A DNA stretch of 64,000 bases from Nostoc commune NIES-4072 (GCF_003113895.1 NZ_BDUD01000002.1:558001-622000), one strand, 5' to 3'. Counted from the stretch's first letter, positions 54,844 to 63,109 are shown. Made by a program: numbers and translations. Notes: generated from the sequence alone by a model not told the origin.

Positions 54844-55266
54844 ATGGCATACAAAACGAACCTACAAAAAGCTGTGACCAATACAAATCAAGCACTCAAG
54901 GAAGGGAAACTGGATGATATTCATCCTTATGAGGTTAACGGTTCTTTTATCAGGTCATTTTTGCCACCTGGTGAAATTCCCCATGTAGGCTGCGATCACG
55001 TCTTTATGCCCGCTAATACTTCCTTACCGCCTCACCTACATCAACGTTCTAAAACTTACTTGCTCGTCACATCAGGAAGAGGGTATGGCATTATTGGAGA
55101 CCAACATATTAGTATAAAAAAAGGAGACATCATTTGCATAGAGCCTCAAGTTGTGCATTCCTTCTCGACCGAATCTGAAAGTATAGAGTTTATCTCCATA
55201 CAGTCTCCTCCAATTTCAGATGAAAATGGAAATGTAGATTATGTGCTGATGCTGAGCGTAGAGTAG
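54844..55266 (+). CDS. Cupin-domain protein
   Basis: A 140-residue protein with a single cupin barrel. FMPANTSLPPHLHQRSKTYLLVTSGRG carries the metal-binding motif 1 (HxH with a downstream residue where Glu is usual; here K/T, so metal binding may be altered). GDIICIEPQVVHSF is motif 2 with its His. GGAG lies upstream (caggagaacttat). It is followed 25 bp later by a methyltransferase gene, so the two may work on one small molecule. The substrate is unknown. Confidence 0.75.
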   Translation: MAYKTNLQKAVTNTNQALKEGKLDDIHPYEVNGSFIRSFLPPGEIPHVGCDHVFMPANTSLPPHLHQRSKTYLLVTSGRGYGIIGDQHISIKKGDIICIEPQVVHSFSTESESIEFISIQSPPISDENGNVDYVLMLSVE

Positions 55267-55291
55267 TGAGTTTCATAGCGGATACAATATC

Positions 55292-56143
55292 ATGTTTTCA
55301 GAATTACAATCTGTTAAAGCTGCTCAGACAACGGCAATCACACAAAATGATCGTTATACACTTGCTACTGGAGAGTTGGGCGCATATCGACTTTCAATCC
55401 TTAATATAATCCACAGACCTTATACCGAGTCCCTATTTCGACGAGTTAGACTTGAGCAAGGGATGGTGATAGCTGATATTGGCTGCGGTACTGGAACTGT
55501 TTCTAACTGGTTGGCTCAACAAGTTGGTTCTAGTGGCTCAGTTGTTGGTGTGGACTTGAGCGTGGAACAGGTAGAACAAGCGCGACGCAATGCAAAAGCT
55601 CTTGGTTTAAGTAATGTAACATTTAGTCTTGGTAGCGCCTACGATACTGGATTGCCTCAAAACTTCTTTGATTTAGTTTACTGTCGCTTCTTGCTAATGC
55701 ATTTGACTCGTCCTATTGATGCACTTGTGCAAATGCGATTACTTCTTAAGCCTGGTGGACTGCTTGTGTGTGAAGAAGCAGACTTTAGTACTGCTTTTTG
55801 TGAACCTTCTAACCCAGCTTATAACCGCTGTTTTGAACTTTTTCTAGCTCTCTCACATGCAAGGGGTCAGCACTTAAATATGGGGATTATACTTCACCGT
55901 TTTTTTCAGGATAGTGGATTTGTAGCTCCAGAAATTTCTTTGGCGCAAGCTGTCGTAGTGCGTGGGGAGACCAAGCGCGTAGTGGATTTGTCACTGTTCG
56001 AGGCAAATGACGTTTTGATTGAAGCTGGATTGACGACACTTGAAGAGATTAACCAGACGATTGCCCAAATCAAGGCGTTAGCCGCTGACGAAACAACAGC
56101 GTTTGGCATCCCTCGTGTTACACAAGTATGGGCGCGAAAATAA
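55292..56143 (+). CDS. Class I SAM-dependent methyltransferase
   Basis: A 283-residue protein. VIADIGCGTGTVSNWLAQQ (about 66-80) is SAM motif I and VVGVDLSVEQVEQARRNA motif II. FDLVYCRFLLMHL and MRLLLKPGGLLVCEEADF are later motifs. The fold and motifs match small-molecule (ubiE/coq5-like) methylases. It is complete. Together with the cupin it forms a likely two-gene operon. Confidence 0.8.
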   Translation: MFSELQSVKAAQTTAITQNDRYTLATGELGAYRLSILNIIHRPYTESLFRRVRLEQGMVIADIGCGTGTVSNWLAQQVGSSGSVVGVDLSVEQVEQARRNAKALGLSNVTFSLGSAYDTGLPQNFFDLVYCRFLLMHLTRPIDALVQMRLLLKPGGLLVCEEADFSTAFCEPSNPAYNRCFELFLALSHARGQHLNMGIILHRFFQDSGFVAPEISLAQAVVVRGETKRVVDLSLFEANDVLIEAGLTTLEEINQTIAQIKALAADETTAFGIPRVTQVWARK

Positions 56144-56219
56144 TGGACTGGCAAAAACCAAGAGTAAGTTAATTAGGGCTAAATATAGCGAAGACACTGT
56201 TGGCGAATTCTCTAAACAG

Positions 56220-56483
56220 CTAAACTGAACCGATTAGTTCAGAAATAAACCGATTGAGAGCTTTCTGAGCAGTTTTATACCCAGGTGCTTGCTTACCCAG
56301 CTTCAGATCAGACAAAACACGGTCACGTAAAATTTCCAGGGATGCAACAGGCAATTCAACAGACTGTTTTGCGATGGGCTGCGGAGCGTTTTTTGCGATC
56401 GCCGTATCAGATGTTTGATGAAACTCGCTCTCCCGTGTAATAGGGTATCCGCCGAGATAACGATACCGTTGGCGAAATATTAC
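56220..56483 (-). pseudogene. Remnant of a small protein with LKLGKQAPGYKTAQKALNRF tail
   Basis: An open frame of about 88 codons without a start codon ends at TAG 56220. It reads VASLEILRDRVLSDLKLGKQ, then APGYKTAQKALNRFISELIG. The tail is related to that of the protein at 50001. The family is not recognised; in both places it is in IS-rich spacer DNA. Confidence 0.4.
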
Positions 56484-56560
56484 TTAACATAAAAATGGCG
56501 GATTATCCATGTAATACATGGAAAGATAGATATCCCCTCCCGTGTCATACATGTGTATGA

Positions 56561-56620
56561 GAACAAAAAAGTTCTACACAAGACAATAAAGTTGTACACT
56601 AGACAATAAAGTTGGATACT
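56561..56620 (+). repeat. Three tandem 20-bp putative TnsB-binding sites (left array)
   Basis: The units at 56561, 56581 and 56601 share the form AGACAATAAAGTTG-ACT, each exactly 20 bp. An opposite-facing related site is seen at about 56632-56650 (caagcttcattgtct). Confidence 0.65.
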
Positions 56621-56756
56621 AAAGCTAAAACCAAGCTTCATTGTCTGTGTTTGTTGACAGTGAGTGTAAGTGTTGGCGCGGCTTGAGCCAAGATAACGGA
56701 TCAAAGGTTGAGCAAAAGCTGTTTGCAGTTAGCTTTCCCAAAATCCTTTATTTGGC

Positions 56757-57431
56757 ATGGAAGGAGAGGGAATAGGCTTGCGTAGGCGCTCAATAAACCA
56801 AAAGAATATAGACAAATACATCGCCTCTGGTTGTGGTCAAGGTCGAGGTGCTGACTATAAACCGTGGCTAAAAGTTCAAGATGTGCCTTCAAGAGGGCAG
56901 GTCAACCGTATTAAAGGATGGAAAACAGGTAGGGTAGACCATTTTTTCAGCGAACTGGAACTGGACTACTTTTACGTACTGGAATGGTCGCAAGTCGTTT
57001 GTGACATCCGAGAGCAATATCCTCTACTACCGTTGACACAAACCCAGGCAATAGCTTCGGAGTGTGGTTTTCGTCACCCAGCAGTTGGGCGTACCTCTGA
57101 GTTGGTTGTAATGACAACAGACTTTGTAGTGACGATGCGTCAAAGTATTGGCACAACAGAAATTGCTCGCACCCTAAAATACGCTAAAGACTTACAGTCA
57201 AAACGAACTTTGGAAAAACTAGAGATTGAACGTCTTTACTGGCTCTCTAGAGGTATTGATTGGGGAATAGTGACTGAACGCGAAATACCATCTGCACTGG
57301 TGAAAAATGTTGCATGGTTTCATCCGTTTTTGTCAATTGAAAACCTCTCACCACTGACTGAAGGAGAAATTAAGCGCATCGCTACGTGTGACTTGAAGAA
57401 GATTTTGGACAGGTTGTCCAACTTTACCTGA
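56757..57431 (+). CDS. tnsA: TnsA-like transposon endonuclease
   Basis: A 224-residue protein. GRVDHFFSELELDYFYVLEWSQVVCDIREQYPLL is the signature of the TnsA N-terminal endonuclease. The restriction-enzyme-like catalytic residues are visible: Glu in SELE (about 66-68), Asp in VVMTTDFVV (about 123), and Lys in ARTLKYAKDL (about 141-144). KLEIERLYWLSRGIDWGIVTEREIP leads into the C-terminal domain that contacts TnsC. In Tn7, TnsA cuts the 5' ends of the element while TnsB joins the 3' ends. The last codons and TGA lie inside the first right-hand repeat, so the C-terminus may be shortened compared with a complete TnsA (about 270 residues). No other tns gene is in the window. Confidence 0.85.
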   Translation: MEGEGIGLRRRSINQKNIDKYIASGCGQGRGADYKPWLKVQDVPSRGQVNRIKGWKTGRVDHFFSELELDYFYVLEWSQVVCDIREQYPLLPLTQTQAIASECGFRHPAVGRTSELVVMTTDFVVTMRQSIGTTEIARTLKYAKDLQSKRTLEKLEIERLYWLSRGIDWGIVTEREIPSALVKNVAWFHPFLSIENLSPLTEGEIKRIATCDLKKILDRLSNFT

Positions 57432-57460
57432 CAAAAATGGATGTCCAACTTTACCTGACA
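57415..57460 (-). repeat. Two putative TnsB-binding sites (right array)
   Basis: TGTCCAACTTTACCTGACA occurs at 57415-57433 and again exactly at 57442-57460 (27-bp spacing). A third partial, cgtccaat, is at 57465. Read inward they match the left array at AAAGTTGGACA. Confidence 0.7.
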
Positions 57461-57856
57461 AAAACGTCCAATAAGTAGCATAAAGTAAAACTAAATTGCT
57501 CAAACCCTATACCTGTATACAAGATGAAGATTTTGTTAATAGCGTAAGCAGCGCGTGAGCAATGTTTGTGAGGAATCCGGTTCAAGAGAAAAGCCGCCTA
57601 AGAGTAGTATAAAAGCGGATTTGTTTCATGCAACAAAGCCGAATTAAACTCTCAATTGCTCTACTACCAATTGGTAATTTTTGGGCGAGAACCTGAGCAT
57701 AGTTTGGGGTTGCCTATGGCATCGTACTATTAATGTATTTGCAAATGCAATGCAACAAAGCCGGACTCATCGGTGGTAAGCGATCGCACTCGTAGCAAAA
57801 CTACAACCTGTACAATAAGCTCAACCAAAGCGATCGCAATTATTTTAAGTTCACGT
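57461..57856. other. Non-coding spacer
   Basis: No gene is convincing. The phrase atgcaacaaagccg occurs twice (about 57629 and 57751), and HIP1-like sites are present. Confidence 0.4.
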
Positions 57857-58441
57857 TCACCTTGCCAAATTCAAAAATCGGGAGGTGGATAAATCACACA
57901 GCATGGTAGCCGTGCCTAATTTACCGTAAAGTCTGTTTTTTTCAACAATCAGCTCAATAGTGCGATCGCTCGAATCTTTGGTGTAAACAGCATCTCGATA
58001 AAGCATAATCAACTGATCGCAAACCTCGAAGATTTCACCAGAGTTGCGGAGTAAATGACGGTTGGGGCGTTTCTCAGCGGAGTTTTGATTCCCCCGGTTA
58101 ATCTGACAACCCAAGAAAACAGGGATTTTGTGGTCTTTAGCGATCGCACGAATTTGACGAGTAATCTTGCCAACTTCATGAGCCATGTTGCCGCCGGACT
58201 CCAGGGGGATTTGCTGTAAATAGTCAATAAATACAGCGCCGATAGAACCACCAAATTCGGCGATCGCACAGCGAACAGCAGAGGCGATCATAGTGGTAGT
58301 AGGGGTGGAATGCTCAAAAATCTTCCAAGGCATTTCTGCTAGTTGCCCGACTCCCTGTGCTATTTGTTGCCAGTAGTCTTGAGTCTGAGTTTGAATAGAA
58401 CTTGTATAAGCCTCATAAGCGCTCCCCTGCTCAAGCTCTCG
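57857..58441 (-). pseudogene. Second DnaB-like ATPase domain, in frame after the dnaB stop codon
   Basis: From ATG 58333 there are 158 codons, but homologous sequence extends upstream without a stop (TQTQDYWQQIAQGVGQLAEMPWK) to the TAG that ends dnaB at 58442. The frame is the same as that of dnaB. The sequence is nearly identical to the C-terminal part of the DnaB-like protein at 18575 (VFIDYLQQIPLESGGNM; GCQINRGNQ; NSGEIFEVCDQLIMLYRD). Its Walker A half is missing. The junction contains the cttgtataagcctc / gctcccctgctc repeat also seen at 2459, so a repeat-mediated deletion probably fused the two genes. Confidence 0.75.
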
Positions 58442-59803
58442 CTAAAAACTTCGACCACGAGAGAGATTCTTGAATTTGGTAAACTGATGGTCAAATAAAA
58501 GTTTAACCGTACCAGTAGGGCCATTGCGCTGTTTACGAACAATTAACTCAGCAATACCACGGTCAGGTGTATCGGGGTTATGCATCTCCTCACGGTAAAG
58601 CATGATGACAACATCACTGTCTTGCTCAACTGCACCACTTGACCGTAAATCGCTCAGTATGGGACGTTTATCATTACGGTGTTCAACTTCACGGCTTAAC
58701 TGCGATAAAGCAAGCACTGGCACATCCAAATCTTTGGCGAGTTTCTTTAGCCCCCGGCTGATTTCTCCAACACGCTCGGTCATGTTAGCCCTGGAGTCAG
58801 TACCTTCTGCCATTAGTTGCAGGTAATCAACAACCACAAGCCCAACACCACCGTAATGCGATGAAACCCGCCGGACTTGGCTACGGATTTCGGTTAAGCT
58901 GGGGCAAGAATTGTCATTGATGAAAATCGGCAGTTCACTCAAAGAAGCGATCGCTTGGCTTAGAGGTTGCCACTGGTTATTAGAAACGCGCCCAGTTTCT
59001 AATAAGTTGTTTTCAATGCTAGATTCGCTGCTGAGGAATCGCTGTGCATATTCATCAGTAGACATCTCCAAACTGAAAATACAGACAGGTAATTGACCAC
59101 TAAAAGCAACATTGAGAGCGAGATTACCAGCCAAAGCAGATTTTCCAACAGATGGACGAGCAGCTAGCACGTACAAGCGCCCTTTGCAAAAACCACCACC
59201 AAGTAAACTGTCAAAATCATAAAAACCAGTGGACACAGCCGGGCTTGCAGTTCCGGCGTGACGTGCTTCAATCTCGGTGAAAGTGTTGGCTAAGGAATGA
59301 CTGATATGAACCAAGTCAGCAGCAGAATGCTCTGATGCAATGCCGTAAACTTTTTGTTCAGCTTGGTCAAGGACTGTACTGAACTCGGTTTCGGTTACAT
59401 AGCCCAGCTTGACAATCTCAGTTCCAGCTTGAATTAACTGCCGCCTTTGATATTTCTCCATCACCAAATCGGCTAACGCATCGATGTTAACGGCTGACAC
59501 AGTACGGTCAAACAATGTAGCCAATTTATTACGTCCACCGATGCGAAACAACAAACCATTATCAGACAACCAGCTGGTGACATAAAGCAAATCCGTTGGT
59601 AGTCCTTGGCTGTATAGTCGTTGCGCTGCCTGGTAAATATCTTTGTGAGCGTTGATGTAAAACGCATCGGCTACCAGGCGATCGCTGATTCGGCTCATGG
59701 CATTTGGGTCAAGCATGATACCGCCGAGTATTGCTTCTTCAGCTTCGATGCTTTGCGGGGGCAAGCGGTCTTGTTGGGATGAAAAGTCTAGTTCTTTCGT
59801 CAT
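58442..59803 (-). CDS. dnaB: Replicative DNA helicase DnaB
   Basis: A 453-residue protein with complete DnaB architecture. The N-terminal domain (LPPQSIEAEEAILGGIMLDP) and linker (about 150-175) are followed by the RecA-like ATPase: Walker A VLAARPSVGKSALAG (about 215-225), ICIFSLEMSTDEYAQR, Walker B LVVVDYLQLM (about 317-326), and ALSQLSREVEHRNDKRP..SDLRSSGAVEQDSDVVIMLYR. The start overlaps the preceding gene's stop by four bases (ATGA). It is the helicase of the second replication module, downstream of an iteron-containing initiator gene. The tail NLSRGRSF ends at a TAG that is followed in frame by a second DnaB-like domain. Confidence 0.95.
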   Translation of the reverse strand: MTKELDFSSQQDRLPPQSIEAEEAILGGIMLDPNAMSRISDRLVADAFYINAHKDIYQAAQRLYSQGLPTDLLYVTSWLSDNGLLFRIGGRNKLATLFDRTVSAVNIDALADLVMEKYQRRQLIQAGTEIVKLGYVTETEFSTVLDQAEQKVYGIASEHSAADLVHISHSLANTFTEIEARHAGTASPAVSTGFYDFDSLLGGGFCKGRLYVLAARPSVGKSALAGNLALNVAFSGQLPVCIFSLEMSTDEYAQRFLSSESSIENNLLETGRVSNNQWQPLSQAIASLSELPIFINDNSCPSLTEIRSQVRRVSSHYGGVGLVVVDYLQLMAEGTDSRANMTERVGEISRGLKKLAKDLDVPVLALSQLSREVEHRNDKRPILSDLRSSGAVEQDSDVVIMLYREEMHNPDTPDRGIAELIVRKQRNGPTGTVKLLFDHQFTKFKNLSRGRSF

Positions 59804-60321
59804 GCTACTTGTGGATGTAGGTACGCATACATAGAGGGATGTTCTACTTTTAACCAGTTCAACCAGCTATCAGTAGCACCTGTATGATTTTGGTCATAGC
59901 GGGTACTGAATTGAGCGATCGCCTTATCAGTGCCGACTCTATCGCCAAGGTCTAGCAATTCACAGAATGTAGCTTTGTGCCAATCAACTGAGCGATTTGA
60001 GTAGTAGCCAACGGGTTCAAGTTTTGACACAGATTCAGATGTCTGTGGTGCAGTTAACTCCAAAACTTTTGACCAATAGCCCAATAGTTCTTCTAAGCCC
60101 CCCTTGCTCGCTTCCAAATTGCCAATGGATTTGATGACTGTGGGAATTTTTTCAAGCCAAGAACAACCAGTCCAAGAAGCCCTTTCTCTGGCGATTAATT
60201 CTACAAGGGTGCGATCGCAGGTTTGGTAAATTTTATCTATGGTGGGTGTACGCCAAGGGAAGCGCCAGCCACGCGACTTGATTTCACTTCGGTAAACGGC
60301 AGGTAACGGATCTGATGCCAT
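59800..60321 (-). CDS. Unknown protein between initiator and dnaB
   Basis: A 173-residue helical protein. It overlaps the end of the initiator gene by 85 bp in another frame and the dnaB start by four bases. No family is recognised. The position between initiator and helicase is where helicase loaders (lambda P-type, DnaC-type) lie, but no P-loop is present, so a P-like ATP-independent loader is only a positional guess. The long overlap could also mean that the initiator is frameshifted and the two frames were once one gene. Confidence 0.55.
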   Translation of the reverse strand: MASDPLPAVYRSEIKSRGWRFPWRTPTIDKIYQTCDRTLVELIARERASWTGCSWLEKIPTVIKSIGNLEASKGGLEELLGYWSKVLELTAPQTSESVSKLEPVGYYSNRSVDWHKATFCELLDLGDRVGTDKAIAQFSTRYDQNHTGATDSWLNWLKVEHPSMYAYLHPQVA

Positions 60322-60914
60322 GATGCCAGGATAGATATATTGCCCAACTGCGGCATTACAGCATGTCCATGTGAGGCATTACTGCCTGTAACGAATGGGC
60401 ATTCTGTATTGGATGAATAGGGCATTATATATTGCTCTGTTGGGGCATTACATATTGCACTATCGAGACTGTCTATATTGGACGAATTGGGCATTATGAG
60501 TGACTGTTCATCAACATCATCGAGAGCCTTGTCGGATTTGCGAGTCCAGGCTTTTGTGATTTCTACTATTGGTAGCTCAAGATTATTCATAAAAGCTGAC
60601 CAGCGTTGATTTAAAGCATCTTTATCCAGCCAAAACTCTAAGCGTCTAGGGCAACCTGTAAACTTTTCAAAGAGCAAACCCCTAGCTTTAAGGGATTTTC
60701 GGGCTGATTCTTGTTCTTTCCTACTTAGTCCAGTTTCGTTTTCAATTTCGGCTTGAGTTTTATAAATCCAACCTTCAGGATTTTTTTGTTTGCCTAACCA
60801 GTAATACATTTGGCATAAAAATAAATTTGGTAAAACGCCACCACTGATTTCAACTAGTTTGGGATAATAAGCAACAGAATTACCAATGTCTGTCAAAAAA
60901 TCTGTTAGTCTCAT
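60237..60914 (-). CDS. Replication initiator-like HTH protein with internal iteron array
   Basis: A 225-residue protein. The N-terminal winged-helix region (MRLTDFLTDIGNSVAYYPKLVEISGG; LCQMYYWLGKQKNPEGWIYKTQAEIENETGLSRKEQESARKSLKARGLL) has the layout of phage/plasmid initiators. Residues about 140-190 are a variable linker (IMPNSSN; YIMPYSSN; AVMPQLGN). Its coding DNA contains a 23-bp tandem repeat (separate entry), which is not a multiple of three and so produces different peptides in each unit. The gene heads the operon initiator, unknown protein, dnaB, and lies about 630 bp from an XRE regulator gene on the same strand. Confidence 0.65.
   Translation of the reverse strand: MRLTDFLTDIGNSVAYYPKLVEISGGVLPNLFLCQMYYWLGKQKNPEGWIYKTQAEIENETGLSRKEQESARKSLKARGLLFEKFTGCPRRLEFWLDKDALNQRWSAFMNNLELPIVEITKAWTRKSDKALDDVDEQSLIMPNSSNIDSLDSAICNAPTEQYIMPYSSNTECPFVTGSNASHGHAVMPQLGNISILASWHQIRYLPFTEVKSSRVAGASLGVHPP
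60352..60512. repeat. Iteron-like array, seven units of exactly 23 bp inside the initiator gene
   Basis: GGCATT(A/C) occurs at 60352, 60375, 60398, 60421, 60444 and 60490; the unit at 60467 is degenerate but keeps tatattgg(a)cgaatt. Every interval is 23 bp, or 46 across the weak unit. The + strand core is GGCATTAyATATTG, with gaat-rich ends. Confidence 0.78.
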
Positions 60915-61544
60915 AAAATTCTCCTATTGGTATTTTTGAATGTAATACACTTAAAATTTTGTTTTTCAATCTGACTAATAGAATTTGTTTCTTGCAAGAC
61001 GCGATAATGTTTTACAGACACAAGGAATCACCTTCTTCACCCAATATGTAGGCGAATTGAATTTGGGCTTGCTGGTCAGCGATCGCCTGTGGATTTTTAA
61101 GTCTTGTAACTAAAAGCTGGTATTATGTTGGTACTTGGTTTAACGATGACATAAGCGCGATCGCACCATCCCCTGTAGGGCGATCGCTTTTAATCGCCAA
61201 TCAACCAAGGCCATCGCTTGGGGTCTGGGTGATGAGCATCGAAGAACAAAAATTCTTCTTCCCAGTCAAGGTGAAGAATTAGATTAATCTTGTTGGGGTC
61301 TTGTTTGTCAGTGGGTATACCCCGCTAGGAGTTATTGTCTACTTACTGCCACCGGAAAGATTCAGTGTAAATTTCTCTCATTACTGCCTTGTCCACCGCA
61401 ATCTCTAGTGCAGTAAAGGTAGTAGGTATTTTCTGTGTATTTTTCAACTTGTCATTTATATGTCAACATCATAATTAGCTCATTTCGTGATAAACGATTT
61501 GGGCGAGCGATCGCATTGCTTTGACCGGACAGCGATCGCTCTGT
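60915..61544. other. Non-coding region between initiator and XRE genes
   Basis: No convincing gene. It contains several gcgatcgc sites, a gggtataccc palindrome at about 61313, and AT-rich sequence near 60940-60990 that could be the initiator promoter or an AT-rich unwinding region beside the array. Confidence 0.4.
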
Positions 61545-61904
61545 TTAAGCAGCTGAAAAACACGCTTGAGTATCAGGATCGATTGATTGAGGCTTATGCT
61601 TGCTTAATGAGGTATCCTCATTACTGCCGCTGCCAGGGTTCCCAGAAGGGTCGAAAGTGCCTGAGTCTGGAGTGTAACTAATTAAATCAAATGGGGTAAT
61701 CTGCTTGTCTAAATTATGTGCCAAGCGATTCAGAGCATTGCAAAGATTATTTAAGGAATTACCATCCAAACGTGGCATAGTCTTTGCTTTTCGCAAATTT
61801 GTTACCGAGTTCGCACTGATATTTAATTCATTGGCAAGATCACCTGCTTTAATGTCGTATCGCGCCATTACCTCTTTTAGTTTCCACCTAATCAAAGTCT
61901 GCAT
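61545..61904 (-). CDS. XRE-type (Cro/C1) transcriptional regulator
   Basis: About 119 residues from the ATG at 61904 (a GTG at 61919 is possible). The HTH spans LKEVMARYDIKAGDLANELNISANSVTNLRKAKTMPRL (about 9-45). The C-terminal 50 residues are low-complexity (Ser/Pro/Asp-rich). It is encoded upstream of the initiator operon and has a dyad overlapping its own promoter, suggesting autoregulation and control of plasmid or phage replication. Confidence 0.82.
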   Translation of the reverse strand: MQTLIRWKLKEVMARYDIKAGDLANELNISANSVTNLRKAKTMPRLDGNSLNNLCNALNRLAHNLDKQITPFDLISYTPDSGTFDPSGNPGSGSNEDTSLSKHKPQSIDPDTQACFSAA

Positions 61905-61954
61905 CACAAAAATCACCACCTTAAATGTACTCCTCTATTTAACTTACTACAAAC

Positions 61955-62004
61955 ATTATAAGATAGACTTGGAAATTCCACAAAAAAATTATGAATTTTC
62001 CAAG
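61955..62004 (-). promoter_or_regulatory. Promoter and operator dyad upstream of the XRE gene
   Basis: On the minus strand a TATAAT -10 (61955-61960) lies 17 bp from TTGTGG (61978-61983). The inverted repeat CTTGGAAATTC (61968-61978) / GAATTTTCCAAG (61993-62004) surrounds the -35 box, as expected for an autorepressor site. Confidence 0.5.
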
Positions 62005-62061
62005 TTACATATTGACAAGCGATAAATTCAAAGTTAGACTTGTAATTACAAGAGAGGAAAC

Positions 62062-62097
62062 GAGCGCTAGCCTCTTTTGCAAAATAAAGAAGCGCTC
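62062..62097. terminator. Hairpin with GAGCGCT arms
   Basis: GAGCGCT (62062-62068) and AGCGCTC (62091-62097) pair, with CTCTTT/AAAGA continuing the stem. No T-run follows. The following 62098-62396 has no convincing gene. Confidence 0.35.
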
Positions 62098-62396
62098 ACC
62101 ACAGAACCTTGACAGTTAAATCCAGAGTGACCGCTTGAGAAGTAACCGAGGCACTGGCATCACCAGAGAAGGCGAGAGGTACACAGCCGGGAAATGGATT
62201 TGGCATTAATAAAAAATTACCAAGCGGGACGACGGGCTGTGAGTTGGAGCGGTATCCGTCGCCTGATTAGAAATCTCCTGTCTGGTAAGCTCCTAGCCAC
62301 TGGGAGGAGCATTACAAGCGAGGTTGCCTATTGTGTGCGTACAGAAACAGCGATCGCTCTCAAAACAAGTACATAGACGCGATCGCTTTTCTGCAT

Positions 62397-62642
62397 TCAG
62401 CTTTGGTATCGGGATTTTAACCTAACTACTGGTTTGGGGTTTTGTTCAGCAGCGGTCGGCTGTTGTGCGAGATATTCAATAAGTTCAGCCCCAGTTAGCT
62501 TTTTTACCTGCGTGTGAGAACGAATTGGCTGAGAAGTAGCATTTAAGCTGCAACAGTCATCGCTAGTTTTTCTGTAGACGTAACCAATACTCATACCAGT
62601 AATACGGAAATAATCGCCTGCTTGAAGCTCTTTGAATGTCAT
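62397..62642 (-). CDS. Small unknown plasmid-type protein
   Basis: A start at 62642 (MTFKELQAGDYFRITG) is preferred. The protein has 81 residues. The N-terminal FKELQAGDYFRI..GYVYRKTSDD is a small beta-barrel-like pattern seen in short cyanobacterial plasmid/phage proteins. The C-terminal half (TQVKKLTGAELIEYLAQQ) is helical. No function can be assigned. Confidence 0.55.
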   Translation of the reverse strand: MTFKELQAGDYFRITGMSIGYVYRKTSDDCCSLNATSQPIRSHTQVKKLTGAELIEYLAQQPTAAEQNPKPVVRLKSRYQS

Positions 62643-62716
62643 AAACACGACTTCAACTACTGAACTAAATACACATTACTTTACACAGTGATTTCTGGCA
62701 ATCAGCATTGATTACT

Positions 62717-62909
62717 AAAGAAGAATTCAGGAGTCAGGAGCCAGGAGTCAGAATGAACACAATCATGTGTAGGTATGGATGAATAATGGTCTAGAGCAAG
62801 TGAATTTATTCGTGGATAAATAAAAAAGCTTTAGCTTCTTTATTGAAACCCCTGCTCTTCTTCATGGAAATATTCTGAATTCTGAATTCTGACTTCTGAC
62901 TCCTTCTTA
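62717..62909. repeat. Inverted repeat (gaattcaggagtcagg type) in spacer
   Basis: Tandem aggagtcagg units at about 62720-62752 are the inverse of ctgacttctgactcctt at about 62888-62905. The centre is AT-rich. The rest of 62643-63109 shows no gene. Confidence 0.6.
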
Positions 62910-63109
62910 CAAAATCCGAATAAAGACACAGGTTACTAATTTAGTAACGCTGATTCGTGATAGTACAAAGCGCGATCGCTCTACCCAGCAACCGGTTGCA
63001 CAGAGGATTGAATCTTCTCTACAGCCGAGCGCTGTTTAAGGTAAGGCTTTGCCAAGTATTTGTGAAAACGTTGTGCAGCAGCACAACGGCACACGAAAGG
63101 ATTTCAATT

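Larger units (their letters stand above)
56561..57460 (+). mobile_element. Tn7-like mini-element: tnsA between inverted site arrays
   Basis: Three tandem 20-bp sites at 56561-56620 and two 19-bp sites at 57415-57460 have the same core (AAAGTTG-ACA) when each is read inward. The arrays are therefore in the inverted arrangement expected of Tn7 ends. Only tnsA lies between; tnsB, tnsC and tniQ are absent. Exact outer ends and target duplication could not be fixed. Confidence 0.55.

Noticed and set aside
56480..56704. A 74-codon minus-strand frame over the left TnsB-site array
   Set aside because: It consists of the tandem sites and palindromes read in reverse; no gene context.
57600..57770. Repeated atgcaacaaagccg phrase considered as a CRISPR repeat
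   Set aside because: Only two copies about 120 bp apart, no regular spacer length and no cas genes.
62194..62376. A 60-codon + strand frame
   Set aside because: No ribosome-binding site, ends in HIP1-rich sequence, no protein-like domain pattern.
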